Position numbers and translations under genes: made by a program. This document shows, one piece after another, positions 23,987-37,132 of a DNA stretch of 64,000 bases (positions within the stretch are counted from its first letter, which is position 1; each line of letters begins with the position of its first letter). Source of the DNA: Calliopum simillimum (Eukaryota; Arthropoda; Insecta; Diptera; Lauxaniidae). Under the pieces are notes generated by a model. That model searched no databases. It was given only the letters and a program-made list of their open reading frames with translations, and was not told the DNA's origin. The DNA is taken from positions 121,658,897 through 121,722,896 of the forward strand of contig OX638370.1 of assembly GCA_951812925.1 (NCBI GenBank). Reading direction: 5' to 3'.

Positions 23987-25300
23987 ACATTAACATTACA
24001 TTAACATTACATTAACATTACATTAACATTACATTAACATTACATTAACATTACATTAACATTACATTAACATTACATTAACATTACATTAACATTACAT
24101 TAACATTACATTAACATTACATTAACATTACATTAACATTACATTAACATTACATTAACATTACATTAACATTACATTAACATTACATTAACATTACATT
24201 AACATTACATTAACATTACATTAACATTACATTAACATTACATTAACATTACATTAACATTACATTAACATTACATTAACATTACATTAACATTACATTA
24301 ACATTACATTAACATTACATTAACATTACATTAACATTACATTAACATTACATTAACATTACATTAACATTACATTAACATTACATTAACATTACATTAA
24401 CATTACATTAACATTACATTAACATTACATTAACATTACATTAACATTACATTAACATTACATTAACATTACATTAACATTACATTAACATTACATTAAC
24501 ATTACATTAACATTACATTAACATTACATTAACATTACATTAACATTAAATTAACATTACATTAACATTACATTAACATTACATTAACATTACATTAACA
24601 TTACATTAACATTACATTAACATTACATTAACATTACATTAACATTACATTAACATTACATTAACATTACATTAACATTACATTAACATTACATTAACAT
24701 TACATTAACATTACATTAACATTACATTAACATTACATTAACATTACATTAACATTACATTAACATTACATTAACATTACATTAACATTACATTAACATT
24801 ACATTAACATTACATTAACATTACATTAACATTACATTAACATTACATTAACATTACATTAACATTACATTAACATTACATTAACATTACATTAAAATTA
24901 CATTAACATTACATTAACATTACATTAACATTACATTAACATTACATTAACATTACATTAACATTACATTAACATTACATTAACATTACATTAACATTAC
25001 ATTAACATTACATTAACATTACATTAATATTACATTAACATTACATTAACATTACATTAACATTACATTAACATTACATTAACATTACATTAACATTACA
25101 TTAACATTACATTAACATTACATTAACTTTACATTAACATTACATTAACATTACATTAACATTACATTAACATTACATTAACATTACATTAACATTACAT
25201 TAACATTACATTAACATTAAATTAACATTACATTAACATTACATTAACATTACATTAACATTACATTAACATTACATTAACATTACATTAACATTACATT
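23987..25300. repeat. 11-bp minisatellite (TTAACATTACA)n, about 119 copies
   Basis: A nearly perfect tandem array of TTAACATTACA, with only a handful of single-base variants. It is about 1.3 kb here and about 0.68 kb in copy B. The homogeneity points to recent expansion. There is no coding content. Confidence 0.97.
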
Positions 25301-27219
25301 CTTCCCTGAACATAACGAAAATACATTTCTATTTTCGAAAAAAATGCGACAGTTTTTAAACTATAATTTCCTTCGGTTACAAGCAGGATTTGTTTTTTCT
25401 TAATATGTGTGTGTATGTGTGTTTGTGTACATTTCATGCGTTTAAGCAAAGTGTTTCAAATGCTGCATCTAAAACCCTCAACAAATGTTGCAAATGCTAA
25501 AGCCACTGCTGTTGGCAAACGTAATAACAGCAATTAGCAGCAACAGGAAGTAAATTTTTAACAGTTGCACCTACACAACGTAAAATCGGAAATGTAACAG
25601 TGCACGACGACAACATGAAGACAACATGTTGTGTGCTGCTATTAGTGTTGCCAATGCACGTTAGTGTTGCCAACAATTAGACTTAAAAGGATTTCACAGA
25701 AAATGTGGTTTTCATTCTGTTGCCGTATGTGTTGATGCAACACCTTTTCTCTTTCTTTTTTTGCTGATAATGTTGATATTGCAGTTTAATTGTTGTTTTT
25801 GTGAGTTTTAATTGTTTTTATCTAACAATTATAAAAGAGGACTAAAGGACATTGCAGCAATTAGGAATAACAGTAAATACATTTGAATTGTCAGCAGTAG
25901 CAGATTAAGACGAAGATTGAAGTGGGGAGCAGACAAAGAGACATTTGAAAGTACAACATTTTGCAGAAGCTTAAAATTAAAACTCACATTTGCATTAACA
26001 TATATATTTTTTCACCCACACACAGAAACACACACAAACTTGCTTAGTGTACAAGTCGTATAAAAGCTACCTTTAAAAGTCATAGAAAAGTCATATCGTA
26101 GCAACAAAGTTTTGTACTGCAATTTCAGCAGCAGCAGCTTAAGCGCTGGCAACAACCTTCATGCTTGTTGATAAGTGCCAGCTTCTAGGGTTGCCAAGTA
26201 ACTGAAGTTTTCTAGAAGAATTAAATACAAATGACTATAACTTCCCTGTGGACTCTCATATGATATTTCGTATGTTCCGGGGAACCGTGTATAATTCACT
26301 CAAAATCAAGAATTTTGTAAAAAAAAAATGTTTCTTTTGTTATCTGGCAACTTGAGCCAGCCAATAAAACAAAAACGAATATTTAGTAAAAAAGCAAAAA
26401 TAAAATAAAAGCTACGGCAACAGCAACAACTATAATGGTAGCAGCAACTCAACTACAACGTAAGGCACATTAAAAGGTGCTTCACAAAAGTTTGTTGTGC
26501 ACGTTGACAAAATATGCAACAAAACTTTGCTCCTAAGTATATACATATATGTATACTATATTAATGTGTATGTATGTAGCGCCAACGTTGAGTGTTAGAG
26601 ATGCCACAATTTGTATGCTCGAAATCTTTCAAGTATAACCCTGATTATGAGTTTTATCACAAAAATTCAATCACTATGATAGAATCTATAGTCCCCGGGA
26701 ATGCTTGTCTGTTTGTTCTGTACCTACCATTTAAAACTTTTCACCGAAAATAATCGATTGTGAGTTTTAGTTTTTTTTTTATTTTACCTTTTTTGGTACA
26801 CGAGCCCTCTTTTTTATAGACCAGGTCACATTTGAAGTTTAAAAATTTCAGACGAAAATATGCGAGTTGTACCACATAAAATAGCTATGAATAAAAAACA
26901 TCGACTTAAAGGATCCAATCAGATAGTTAACTGCACTGGGATCGTTGTCCAGATATTAAAAAGAATATCGATATTTTCTTGGCACAATTTCCTTAGTGGA
27001 GAATCTTTCAATCATCACCATCACCAGCACCTTTGCATCAACCCTAAACAATCTAATGCACTTTTTGTCAAGTTTCTACAGCAGCAGCGCCGTTTCCGCT
27101 GTAATTAAGTTAAAATTTTCCAGTTAAACTTTGCACCAGTGACCGATAACAAATTCAAGGTTAATTATTTGGGTGTGCAAAAGTAATGGAGCTATGTCGT
27201 ACTTTCATGTACAATATAC
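25301..27219. other. Non-coding duplicated DNA with CAG/CAACA-rich tracts
   Basis: The texture is like a fly intron (CAGCAGCAG, AACAGCAACAAC, TGTGTG). An 82-codon frame at 26860-27108 (again at 38198-38446) has no context. The stretch 26840-26970 is related to 42280-42390 (AAAATAGCTATGAATAA then a CATCGACT block), so it is part of a dispersed repeat. Confidence 0.4.
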
Positions 27220-28090
27220 TAGCTCCGTTCCAGAAGTTTTTTAGTTAAATTTTTGGTTAAATCTTTAGTTAAATAATTTGGGAGAGTAATAGCAAAATTG
27301 CTCTCAGCAAGAGATTTAACTACAAAATTTACTGGAACAAGATTTGGTCAAAAATTTGGTTAATGTTTTAACTGTCAAAAACAAAAAAACAATAAACAAA
27401 AATAAGTAAACAAAAACAAAATAACGAAATAATTTTGTTTTAAAAATATTTCTAGTTTTAGCAAATAAACTCGCAACAAATTGTTTTGACCAATAGAATT
27501 TTATTTATTTATAACAAAACCCAATACAAAATAAAATGTCCATTATCTCTTAAACATGAATCCAATTCGCAACTGCTACTTCCCACCAAACCTTTGCGGG
27601 AGAACTTAGTTGGGCATAAGCCATTGGGACAACCTGAATTGGTATGCCCTTTTTATACTGTTCATGAAGCCGCTATTTTGTAGCAAGCAACCACCACCAT
27701 CTTTCATTAGATCCATAGTCTTTGTCGACACCGTCAATGGCTACATCTGAAACAGAATTACCGCATCTAAGTCAACCAATGGTCGGTGGTGTTCTTCGAT
27801 AAGTTGCTGCGCTTGAAAACTTGTTGGAACGCAAACGACTTACAATCCTTCACTTTGCACCCGCTCCGCTAGACGTTCCAGTGTTGGAATGTGTCCATTC
27901 ATCAACAGCGCGATGGGCAGCAAATCGTTTGGAATCGTTGAGTAATATAGCATTTGTAGAGTCGTCAATATTTCGCTGTAAATAAGATTTTAATAAATTT
28001 CTTTTGCAATAATATTTTATTTTTTTTAATGTTTTGTTTCGTTGTGTCATTTAATTTATTTGATTTACAGAAATTCTTTAGGTAAAATTT
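27220..28090. mobile_element. Left part of a TAGCTCC-ended inverted-repeat element (copy A)
   Basis: TAGCTCCGTTCCAGAA (27220-27235) is the inverse of the terminus at 42996-43011 (TTCTGGAATGGAGCTA). Subterminal TTTAGTTAAA and GGTTAAA motifs are iterated (27240-27275). The interior may carry decayed coding DNA (AATAAA-rich end near 27500, frames at 27486-27683 and 27850-28050), which I do not recognise. In this copy the element runs into the foldback arm at 28091 and then the assembly gap, so its right end is not seen here. Confidence 0.55.
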
Positions 28091-29726
28091 TAGTGCAGGC
28101 AAATTAGGTAAAAACAGATATTCATTTCTAATTTTGTTGAACATGCACCGATTTTGATCCGACAGGGCTCATTTTGTTCGTAATAAAATTTTGAATAAAA
28201 CCAATACATTAGTTTTTTCCGGCCTTTCCCCGAAATTTCTTCAGTCCCCCGTGAACCCTCAGAATCGGATAAATTCAATAAAACTGTTCTAAAATGCTTA
28301 AAAATGGATGTTTATGCTATTCACGGGGTTCCCTAGATTGCCGAATCCAAATATGTGTTGGAAAATAAAAAAACTCAAAATGGCGCCCGGAAAACTGCGT
28401 ACATACCCATTTTAAGCACCAAAAATGGGAAAAAATCGTTACAGGGGGTTTTAGCCTAGAAGTCTTGTTACATCGAATGAATTTATACGGTCGGTGTGGA
28501 ATATTGTTTTTTATACTATAAAAAGTAAAGTTTAGCAAAAATTTTTTTGTGTTTTTCATTTGTTTATTATTTAAGCAATAACTATAAAAAGTTAATACAA
28601 CTCAAAATTAAAAATATTTGTAACATTCTGCAAACCATTTTTTCTTAACTAATTTGAGGTCGCTGAACACGAAAAACCCAATTATTTTTTTTTTCCTTGC
28701 GGCCGTTCCCGAGTTATTCGTTAATTTATATTTTCGAGGTTATAGGTTCATATATTTCTATGACGCCAAGTCCGATCAATTTTATTTTTCCACGTTGACA
28801 AAGAATGATTAATGGCNNNNNNNNNNNNNNNNNNNNNNNNNNNNNNNNNNNNNNNNNNNNNNNNNNNNNNNNNNNNNNNNNNNNNNNNNNNNNNNNNNNN
28901 NNNNNNNNNNNNNNNNNNNNNNNNNNNNNNNNNNNNNNNNNNNNNNNNNNNNNNNNNNNNNNNNNNNNNNNNNNNNNNNNNNNNNNNNNNNNNNNNNNNN
29001 NNNNNNNNNNNNNNNNTCAACGTGGAAAAATAAAATTGATCGAACTTGGCGTCATAGAAATATATTGATGTATATGAAGCTATAACCTCGAAAATATAAA
29101 TTAACGAATAACTCGGGAACGGCCGCAAGGAAAACAAAATAATTGGGTTTTTCGTATTCAGCGGCCTCAAATTAGTTTAGAAAAAATGGTTTGCAAAATG
29201 TTACAAATATTTTTAATTTTGTGTTGTATTAACTTTTTATAGTTATTGCTTAAATAACAAACAAATAAAAAACACAAAAAAATTCTTGGTAAACTTTACT
29301 TTATAAAAAACAATATCCACACCGACCGTATAAATTCATTCAATGTAACAAGACTTCAAGGCTAAAACCCCATGTAACGATTTTTTCCCATTTTTGGTGC
29401 TTAAAATGGGTATATACGTAGTTTTCCGGGCGCCATTTTGAGTTTTTTCATTTTCCAACATCATATTTGGATTCAGCAATCTAGAGAATCCCGCGAATAG
29501 CATAACTTTCCATTTTTAAGCATTTTAGAACAGTTTTATTGAATTTATCCGATTTTGAGGGTTCACGGGGGACTAAAGAAATTTCGGGGAAAGGCCGGAA
29601 AAAACTAATGTGTTGATTTTATTCAAAATTTTATTACGAACAAAATGAGCCCTGTCGGATCAAAATCGGTGTATGTTAAACAAAATTAGAAATGAATACC
29701 TGTTTTTACCTAATTTGACTGCACTA
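28091..29726. mobile_element. Foldback element FB2, hybrid, with assembly gap in its middle
   Basis: The left arm 28091-28816 starts TAGTGCAGGCAAATTAGGTA, and the right arm 29017-29726 ends GCACTA. The arms do not match each other at diagnostic sites. The left arm reads GGTTATAGGTTCATATATTT, CGCTGAACACG and ACATTCTGCAAACC, as does the arm at 40.2-42.9 kb. The right arm carries the FB1 variants instead. The interior is unsequenced. Confidence 0.8.
28817..29016. other. Assembly gap of exactly 200 N
   Basis: The round length indicates a placeholder gap of unknown true size, set by a scaffolder. It falls inside a foldback palindrome, a typical place for contigs to end. Frames reported across it are meaningless. 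Confidence 0.98.
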
Positions 29727-32700
29727 AAAAGTTTTGCAAATATTATGATAAATTGTTATTTTTTTTTTAAGTTTTGAAAATAAAACCTGTTGATTGTACT
29801 TAACAAAATAAGTTTTCTTTTAAAATAAAATTACTTTTAATTTTATTAACATTAATTAAACGTAACAAAATGTTTTATATGTAATAACTTATAATGAATT
29901 AATTTCTCGGAAAAATAATTAACATTTTTAATGTAAAAGCTGTTTTCAAACAAATGTTGAATAACATTTTTATTTGGTTTTCCAGTGAAAAAAGAAAGTA
30001 ATGCTGCGTCAACGTTTTAATTAATAGTTAGCTCGACAAAGGTGGGATGGTAAGAAACTTTTTATAATTTTTTTTTCTCTTTTTTTTTTTCTTTTTTGCA
30101 GCATTACCCTGCCAATCGTTGGGTGTTGCCATAGCAATTTCACCTAAGGGTTATAACTTTTTCTATCGTTGTACCTACACAATTGAAAATTTGTTTTCAG
30201 AATTCATTGATGAAGCATTTAATTGCAAATATTTATTTACTGGTGTTGACAAGTTTTATGTTTTCTTTTTTTTTTTTTTTTTTGTTGTCTCGATTTATTC
30301 AAATATTTTTTGTTTCAATTTTCAATGTCTGTTCTGCTGAATTCAATGGCATAAGTTTCAACGAATTCATTTGTTTTGTAACATAAATTATAATTGGAAA
30401 ATTTGTATACTCATTTTTTGGTTTATACCCTGGGGGGCTGAATAAATTTCAGGGAAAAGTATTTTATTCCTCTTTGCGGTAGAGCATCAGACTGAGTCGA
30501 TACATAGCTATGTAAATTTAAAATAAATATTTTTAATCTACAAATTCATAGAAATTCGTACTCAGCTATCAGTTGCAGAACAAGTTGATAAAACTGTAAA
30601 ATTTTAGTTTTAAATGAAAAGTTTAATTTGAGCTTATTCCCAGATTGAACAATGCAAATGTTTTTTAATTTAATGCTGCTTTATTTTGGTAAAAACATTA
30701 ATATAAAATTCTCCAACATAAAACTTTGCATTTCCCTATAAAATATAAAATCCTATTGTGCACATACGAGTACACGTAAAACATCTATTGGTGTGAATGT
30801 GTGTGTGCTACAAAACTCATACTCATTTTAAATTTCAAACCCTTCAAGAAGACAAAAGCCAAATATTCCAAGCTGTAGGTACCTAAGAACCACAATGAAA
30901 ATGTTAACAGACCCTTCAGCGAGCAGAGTAGCAACAGCGGCAGGCAGCTGTGGGAACAACAGAAAAAACAAGCCATAGACAAACACTTGCTGTGCGGCAC
31001 TTTTAAGAATGTAAAGATATACGGATGCAGCAAGTGCTGCAGGAGTAGTGCACCAGCGTTGCCTGCAGCAATAGCTTTAATGCACTTCACTGCAGTTTTG
31101 TTTTGCAGCGCGGGAAAGAGATGGAAAAATATACAGGAGACACAACTTGACATCACAAATAGTTGGAATTTTAAACGATTTACTTCACAGTGAGTTCTTG
31201 TAAGAACGCATCAAGGAGTCGCAGCATGATATTTAGTGTTGTAAGATGCGGCAATTTGAATTCATAAGATTTTATAATTTTCTTGACTTATCAAAAATCG
31301 TGCAACAAATATAAAGATGAGGTTATGAAGCTTCTGCAAGGTGTGATAGAAGGCTTAGACTAACAAAAATTTGCAACCGTACCCTTGAGGACTGAGAGGG
31401 GAAAAAATGATTCTTTGACAAAAATTTCTTGAGTCACTCTAATGTTATAGAGATAAATTTTTTCTGAAAAACTTTTAACGAATTGTATGAGCTTTCCAAA
31501 AAAATTTTTGGTTTACAGGACTCAAAAAGATTTTGCAAAGTTCTGAATCTTCGAAAGTGATATTTTCAATTTTTTATTACTTTTTGACATCGGCTGCCAT
31601 TTTAGAAGGAAAAGCTTCCATTAACATATCTTTTTTAATTTTGTTTTAAATTTCCTTAAAACTTTTTCAATTGGGAGTTAAAGTTATCACACCAATTTTT
31701 AATTTTTTTTAATTTTATAATTTTTTCCGACCTAAGACACATTTTTTTCGGATTTCGAATTAATTTTGGTTTTTCTTTTTTCAGATGTAAAATTATTTAA
31801 AAATTGAAAATGTTAAGCATTGATATTTTTGGTTGATATCACAATACTCGGCAAATATATTTATATCACTGCACAGCTTTTGTCACCTTTTGGGACATGA
31901 GTGAAGAGCATCCAAGGGTTCATATTGAAGCCCATTCGCTAACTCGCTCGTACGCTTACTACTTAACTGCACATGAAAACGTTGGAGCCACTTCGCGCAT
32001 TCAAGAGTTTTAAAGATAACATTTTTGTTGATGGGAATAAAAGAAACTCGCATGAACTGCTTCTGAGAGTTTGGTATAATGAAACGGTGCAGCATGCATT
32101 TTAAATGCATCTTCGCAAGTTCAGAGCTCTTTATTCGCTTATGGCATATGAATATTTAAAAGAGTTTTAATGCTGGAAAATGCTTACTTTACTTTTGGGT
32201 TCAAAGGCTTAAAGCATTTGCATTAAGGAAAAAGCCTCTTTATTCTTACACAATGGATGTTATGAAATTTGAGCGTAAAGAAATCTAACAAAAAATAGCC
32301 TTTCGTGATCGTTGAATAAGTTAAAGCTGCCGAAAAAATAGCAAATAAAATTTTTAAAGTATGGAAGAAGGGGGAGGTTTCGACACCCTAACAAAAAAGT
32401 CCTTATATCTTCCAAATGCAATTGTGCATGTTACTTTGAATACACATAGACTATGCATGAATATGTGTGCTTCTTTTATAAATTAAAAAAAAAATCAATA
32501 TGTTTGCTACTTTCGGAAATGTGACCAATAAACCAAAGTTAAAATAAATGACGAAACCTCCCACTTTTGGGGAGGCTTCGTCAGTCACATAAATTCTTGA
32601 TTCCTTTGATTTTTTGAAACCTTCATTGTTTTGAATGTAGATGGTAAAAGACGAATTGCTTCCGGTGATACAATGGGAGAACGAAAATCAGGGATGTCGT

Positions 32701-32819
32701 CTTCAATCGGGGCCATATCCAGCAAATCATTCAAACCAGGAAGATCAGAGCCTTGAACGAGTTCGAGACATGATTCCGGCAGTGGCGGATCCAGCGCTGT
32801 CAAGAGGGGGGGCCGATTG

Positions 32820-34740
32820 ACCACATTTTTAGACTCTTCATCAGATTTTTTTCATACTTCAGGAAATATTATTGAAAAACTGTATAAATTTAGCGTCTCT
32901 TCAGGAAAGCGAGATTTTAAATTTTCCATGATGGTATCGATTATCGGTATGTATATCGATCTTCTAAAATAGTCCTGAGGATTTTGTCATGGATAATTTG
33001 CTCGATTTCGTTGCTTTTGCGCCAGCCGATGAAGTTTCATTTCTATACCGAGTTCATTAGCAATGCCACAAATTTCGTCATACAAACTTGAAAACGTTTC
33101 ATCACATTTTTCGCGCTTTCGATTCAAAATCTTTAAAACATCATTTAGCATATCACGTGCTGATTTTAGATCTAGTTTTGATTTTTGAAAAAAACAACTT
33201 AATGGCAAAGTGCAAGAAAGTACTTCTGATAAGCAAACGGTCGACACAAGAAAGCCAGAGTCAGATATAGCAGATTTTAATATCTTTGCCTTTGCAGCAG
33301 TCTGAAGGTCCCTCCACGAAGATGTATCGTCAAGGCATTCATGAATTTTCGGTAGAGATTCTCGAAATTGAAGAGCTTCGTTGTGACGTTCAACCCATCC
33401 CATCTCGCATAAACCAATAAGCTGATGTTCCATTATATTTTTAAGAACTGCATTACGTTTTGACGAAGCTTCAAAAAAAGAAATCACTTCTTTCATCGTT
33501 CCAATCGTTGTACTGATGAAGTTTTACCAATTGAAAGATTTAAAATACGGTTAAAGCATGGTGAATAAACAGCATTGATAGCATCACTTTTTAGGGTAAT
33601 TACCGCACCAACAGTTTCAGAAACCATTACAGAGCAGCCATCTTTAGTCAAGCCTATGCAATAGCTAACATCTAAAGTTGCTTTTTTCAAAGTTTCAAAT
33701 ACAACTTGACCTAAGCTATAACCTGTTACTTTAATTTCATTGTCTATTTCACAATCAGTTTTATTCGAATTGAGTGAAATCTTCTCGAACTTTGCCTTTG
33801 TATAAATATCTTACTACCAATGTCATTTGAGAGATATGAGCAATATCTGTAGTCTCGTCAAACATTACACTACAAAAATAAGGTGCCGTGACATAGTCCC
33901 CACGGGACATAATCCCCATGGGGATTCCGCCGATAATTCGGACATAGTCCCCATTTCTAAAATGGAGACTATGTCCGCAAGTGTTTCGGACATAATCCTC
34001 AGGAAAAAACGGACATAATCCCAATAACGATATTTTATTATTGACAACAACCGCAGCTGTAAGTGGGCGGCCTGTGGCCGCAGCTCAGGATTTAAAATTC
34101 CCAAAAATACAACATCGGCTTCGCGGAGGCCTTCGGCCGCGGATCAGTCTATAACGTCCAACACTATATAAATTTTTTAAATGGATTACTGCATAACCCC
34201 CATTGGGATTATGTCCGAAAAATTTGCGGACATAACCCCCATGACCAAAATAGGGATTATGACCGAACAATTTTCGGACATAATCCCCATTTACGAAATG
34301 GGGATTATGTTCGTTGGGATTATGTCCGGTAACCTAAAAATTAGCTTCTTTGATTCGACTTATAAGTTCGCACAAAATTTCTTCTCCAAAGCAATTAATA
34401 ATCTCATCCTGCGTGGTCTTACTTATAAAAGTTGCTCGAGATAAAGATTGTTCAAGATGATTTTTCAATTCTAAATCCCCACTTTGAATTCGAAACCTTA
34501 ATAACTCTCTAAAATTTCCCCCGTTAATAAGGCTATCAGATGTATTAAAGTTTAATTTTTCATCGTCACGATTACCTCGAAAATGTAGACTTTGTCTACC
34601 AAGATAATTTATGTATTCAACTATTCGTCTTAAATGATTTCGATTTTTCCAGTTTCAATCTCTCATTATCGACTTGATTGACAATATCTAAATTTGGGTT
34701 TTCAATAACTTTTAAGAATTGTTTCGCAGACATTAGAGAC
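32820..34740 (-). pseudogene. Broken hAT transposase (DUF4371/ZMYM1-like)
   Basis: Reading on the minus strand from about 34740, one frame gives NFRELLRFRIQSGDLELKNH and then TTQDEIINCFGEEIL, both typical of DUF4371. At 34335 a small element interrupts. The frame resumes with CSVMFDETTDIAHISQM (about 33880), the catalytic-Asp block. It then continues with IGLTKDGCSVMVSETVGAV, an altered GQGYDGAS-type block, and after a frameshift near 33493 with GLCEMGWVERHNEALQFRE and FRRSIYIPIIDT. The C-terminal dimerisation region is missing and stops follow. The normal product cuts and rejoins transposon ends in the nucleus. This copy cannot be functional. Confidence 0.85.
33882..34334. mobile_element. 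453-bp Harbinger-like MITE made of iterated CGGACATAATCCCC
   Basis: The ends are imperfect inverted repeats (GGTGCCGTGACATAGTCCC against GGTTACCGGACATAATCCC). TAA is duplicated at 33879-33881 and 34335-34337. Removing the element and one TAA restores the transposase frame through the short join EANFYFCSV, which proves the boundaries. About twelve copies of CGGACATAATCCCC or its complement fill it (for example 33938, 33986, 34010, 34201, 34273, 34316), around GC-rich hairpins at 34060-34140. TAA fits the TWA target of PIF/Harbinger; the superfamily is inferred. Confidence 0.75.
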
Positions 34741-35512
34741 TAGCAAGTAGATATTTTACTGTAAGTACGATAAATATTATTTTATAGTGAATTACTAATA
34801 ATTAATATTTATTAATAATTAATATTTCTATCTTATTTAAATATATAATAATCTGTATTATTATATTATATTATTATACATTTAAAAAAAAAAGCAGAAT
34901 GTTTTCGAAATCTTTACATATTATATAAAAAAAAATGTAATGACTTGGCTTGAGAGGGGAGGGCGATCGCCCCCATCGCCCCCCCCTGGATCCGCCACTG
35001 GATTCCGGCTGATTCGATATTCATTTGTACATCGGCATTAGAACCGAACTCCATATCTTGTGAAAAAACCGATTCATGGAAAATAATTGAATCATATGTA
35101 TAAATTTCAGTTGTCGAATCCTCCCATTTACACTTGACGAATCCTCCCTTATCCACTTGTTTCCAAATTTAAAAAATTTCGCAGTTATCTTTTATTTATT
35201 TTGCAAACTTTAAATGTAGTATTAACAGTAATGATATATTTAAGTATCTGCTAAAAAAAACGGAAATTTTATGGTTTATTAACCGAGTATCACACAAAAA
35301 GCAACAAGCAAATATTACATCAACTTGCTATAAAAATACAAAATCACGACTAACTACGCACCCTAGCCGAATTGCGCAGAGAAATTTTTATGAAAGCTGC
35401 GTACCATTGGGAGTAAGACTTTTTGGTTTACACGCGGGAGTAAGTGTGAATAGAAATCGCAAAATTTGGCACTGATGAAGCCTCGCACGTGTCGAAACCT
35501 CCCCCTTCTACC

Positions 35513-36195
35513 CTACATTAACATTACATTAACATTACATTACATTAATATTACATTAACATTACATTAACATTACATTAACATTACATTAACATTACAT
35601 TAACATTACATTAACATTACATTAACATTACATTAACATTACATTAACATTACATTAACATTACATTAACATTACATTAACATTACATTAACATTACATT
35701 AACATTACATTAACATTACATTAACATTACATTAACATTACATTAACATTACATTAACATTACATTAACATTACATTAACATTACATTAACATTACATTA
35801 ACATTACATTAACATTACATTAACATTACATTAACATTACATTAACATTACATTAACATTACATTAACATTACATTAACATTACATTAACATTACATTAA
35901 CATTACATTAACATTACATTAACATTACATTAACATTACATTAACATTACATTAACATTACATTAACATTACATTAACATTACATTAACATTACATTAAC
36001 ATTACATTAACATTACATTAACATTACATTAACATTACATTAACATTACATTAACATTACATTAACATTACATTAACATTACATTAACATTACATTAACA
36101 TTACATTAACATTACATTAACATTACATTAACATTACATTAACATTACATTAACATTACATTAACATTACATTAACATTACATTAACATTACATT
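35513..36195. repeat. 11-bp minisatellite (TTAACATTACA)n, about 62 copies
   Basis: It is the copy B counterpart of the array at 23987-25300, about half as long. One unit near the left end is truncated (ATTACATTACATTAATATT), and the rest is nearly perfect. Confidence 0.97.
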
Positions 36196-37132
36196 CTTCC
36201 CTGAACATAACGAAAATACATTTCTATTTTCGAAAAAAATGCGACAGTTTTTAAACTATAATTTCCTTTGGTTACAAGCAGGATTTGTTTTTTCTTAATA
36301 TGTGTGTGTATGTGTGTTTGTGTACATTTCATGCGTTTAAGCAAAGTGTTTCAAATGCTGCATCTAAAACCCTCAACAAATGCTAAAGCCACTGCTGTTG
36401 GCAAACGTAATAACAGCAATTAGCAGCAACAGGAAGTAAATTTTTAACAGTTGCACCTACACAACGTAAAATCGGAAATGTAACAGTGCACGACGACAAC
36501 ATGAAGACAACATGTTGTGTGCTGCTATTAGTGTTGCCAATGCACGTTGGTGTTGCCAACAATTAGACTTAAAAGGATTTCACAGAAAATGTGGTTTTCA
36601 TTCTGTTGCCGTATGTGTTGATGCAACACCTTTTCTCTTTCTTTTTTTGCTGATAATGTTGATATTGCAGTTTAATTGTTGTTTTTGTGAGTTTTTATTG
36701 TTTTTATCTAACAATTATAAAAGAGGACTAAAGGACATTGCAGCAATTAGGAATAACAGTAAATACATTTGAATTGTCAGCAGAAGCAGGTTAAGACGAA
36801 GATTGAAGTGGGGAGCAGACAAAAAGACATTTGAAAGTACAAAATTTTGCAGAAGCTTAAAATTAAAACTCACATTTGCATTAACATATATATTTTTTCA
36901 CCCACACACAGAAACACACACAAACTCGCTTAGTGTACAAGTCCTATAAGAGCTACCTTTAAAAGTCATAGAAAAGTCATATCGTAGCAACAAAGTTTTG
37001 TGCTGCAATTTCAGCAGCAGCAGCTTAAGCGCTGGCAACAACCTTCATGCTTGTTGATAAGTGCCAGCTTCTAGGGTTGCCAAGTAACTGAAGTTTTCTA
37101 GAAGAATTAAATACAAATGACTATAACTTCCC

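Larger units (their letters stand above)
19783..27998. repeat. Segment copy A of a large direct duplication
   Basis: From the FB1 right arm (TCAACGTGGAAAAATAAAAT) to the phrase TTTCGCTGTAAAT, this matches 29017-39336 in the same order and orientation, with only scattered substitutions and small indels. The large differences are that copy B has a hAT insertion, a non-LTR insertion and a shorter minisatellite. The contents otherwise look non-coding. See the findings for haplotype versus real duplication. Confidence 0.93.
32780..35000 (-). mobile_element. hAT transposon with ZMYM1-type transposase remnant
   Basis: Inverted termini CAGTGGCGGATCCAG and CTGGATCCGCCACTG are flanked by a perfect 8-bp duplication, GATTCCGG (32772-32779 and 35001-35008), the hallmark of hAT. 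G/C runs follow each terminus. It carries a broken transposase on the minus strand and a 453-bp element nested at 33882-34334. Copy A has the empty site, so the insertion is younger than the A/B split. Confidence 0.93.
32366..35509. mobile_element. GTCGAAACCTCCC-family element (copy B), split by hAT
   Basis: It has the same terminal repeats as the copy A element (32366-32386 and 35489-35509). The 860-bp original is opened by a 2.2-kb hAT element at 32780-35000. Confidence 0.7.

Noticed and set aside
23987..25300. CRISPR array
   Set aside because: Units are contiguous 11-bp repeats with no spacers, and the sequence is eukaryotic.
28748..29170. Open frames across the N run
   Set aside because: Unknown bases are not sequence; the flanks are foldback arms.
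33827..34270. Several overlapping frames with repeated YVR/DYV residues
   Set aside because: They are translations of the iterated CGGACATAATCCCC motif, not a repeat protein.
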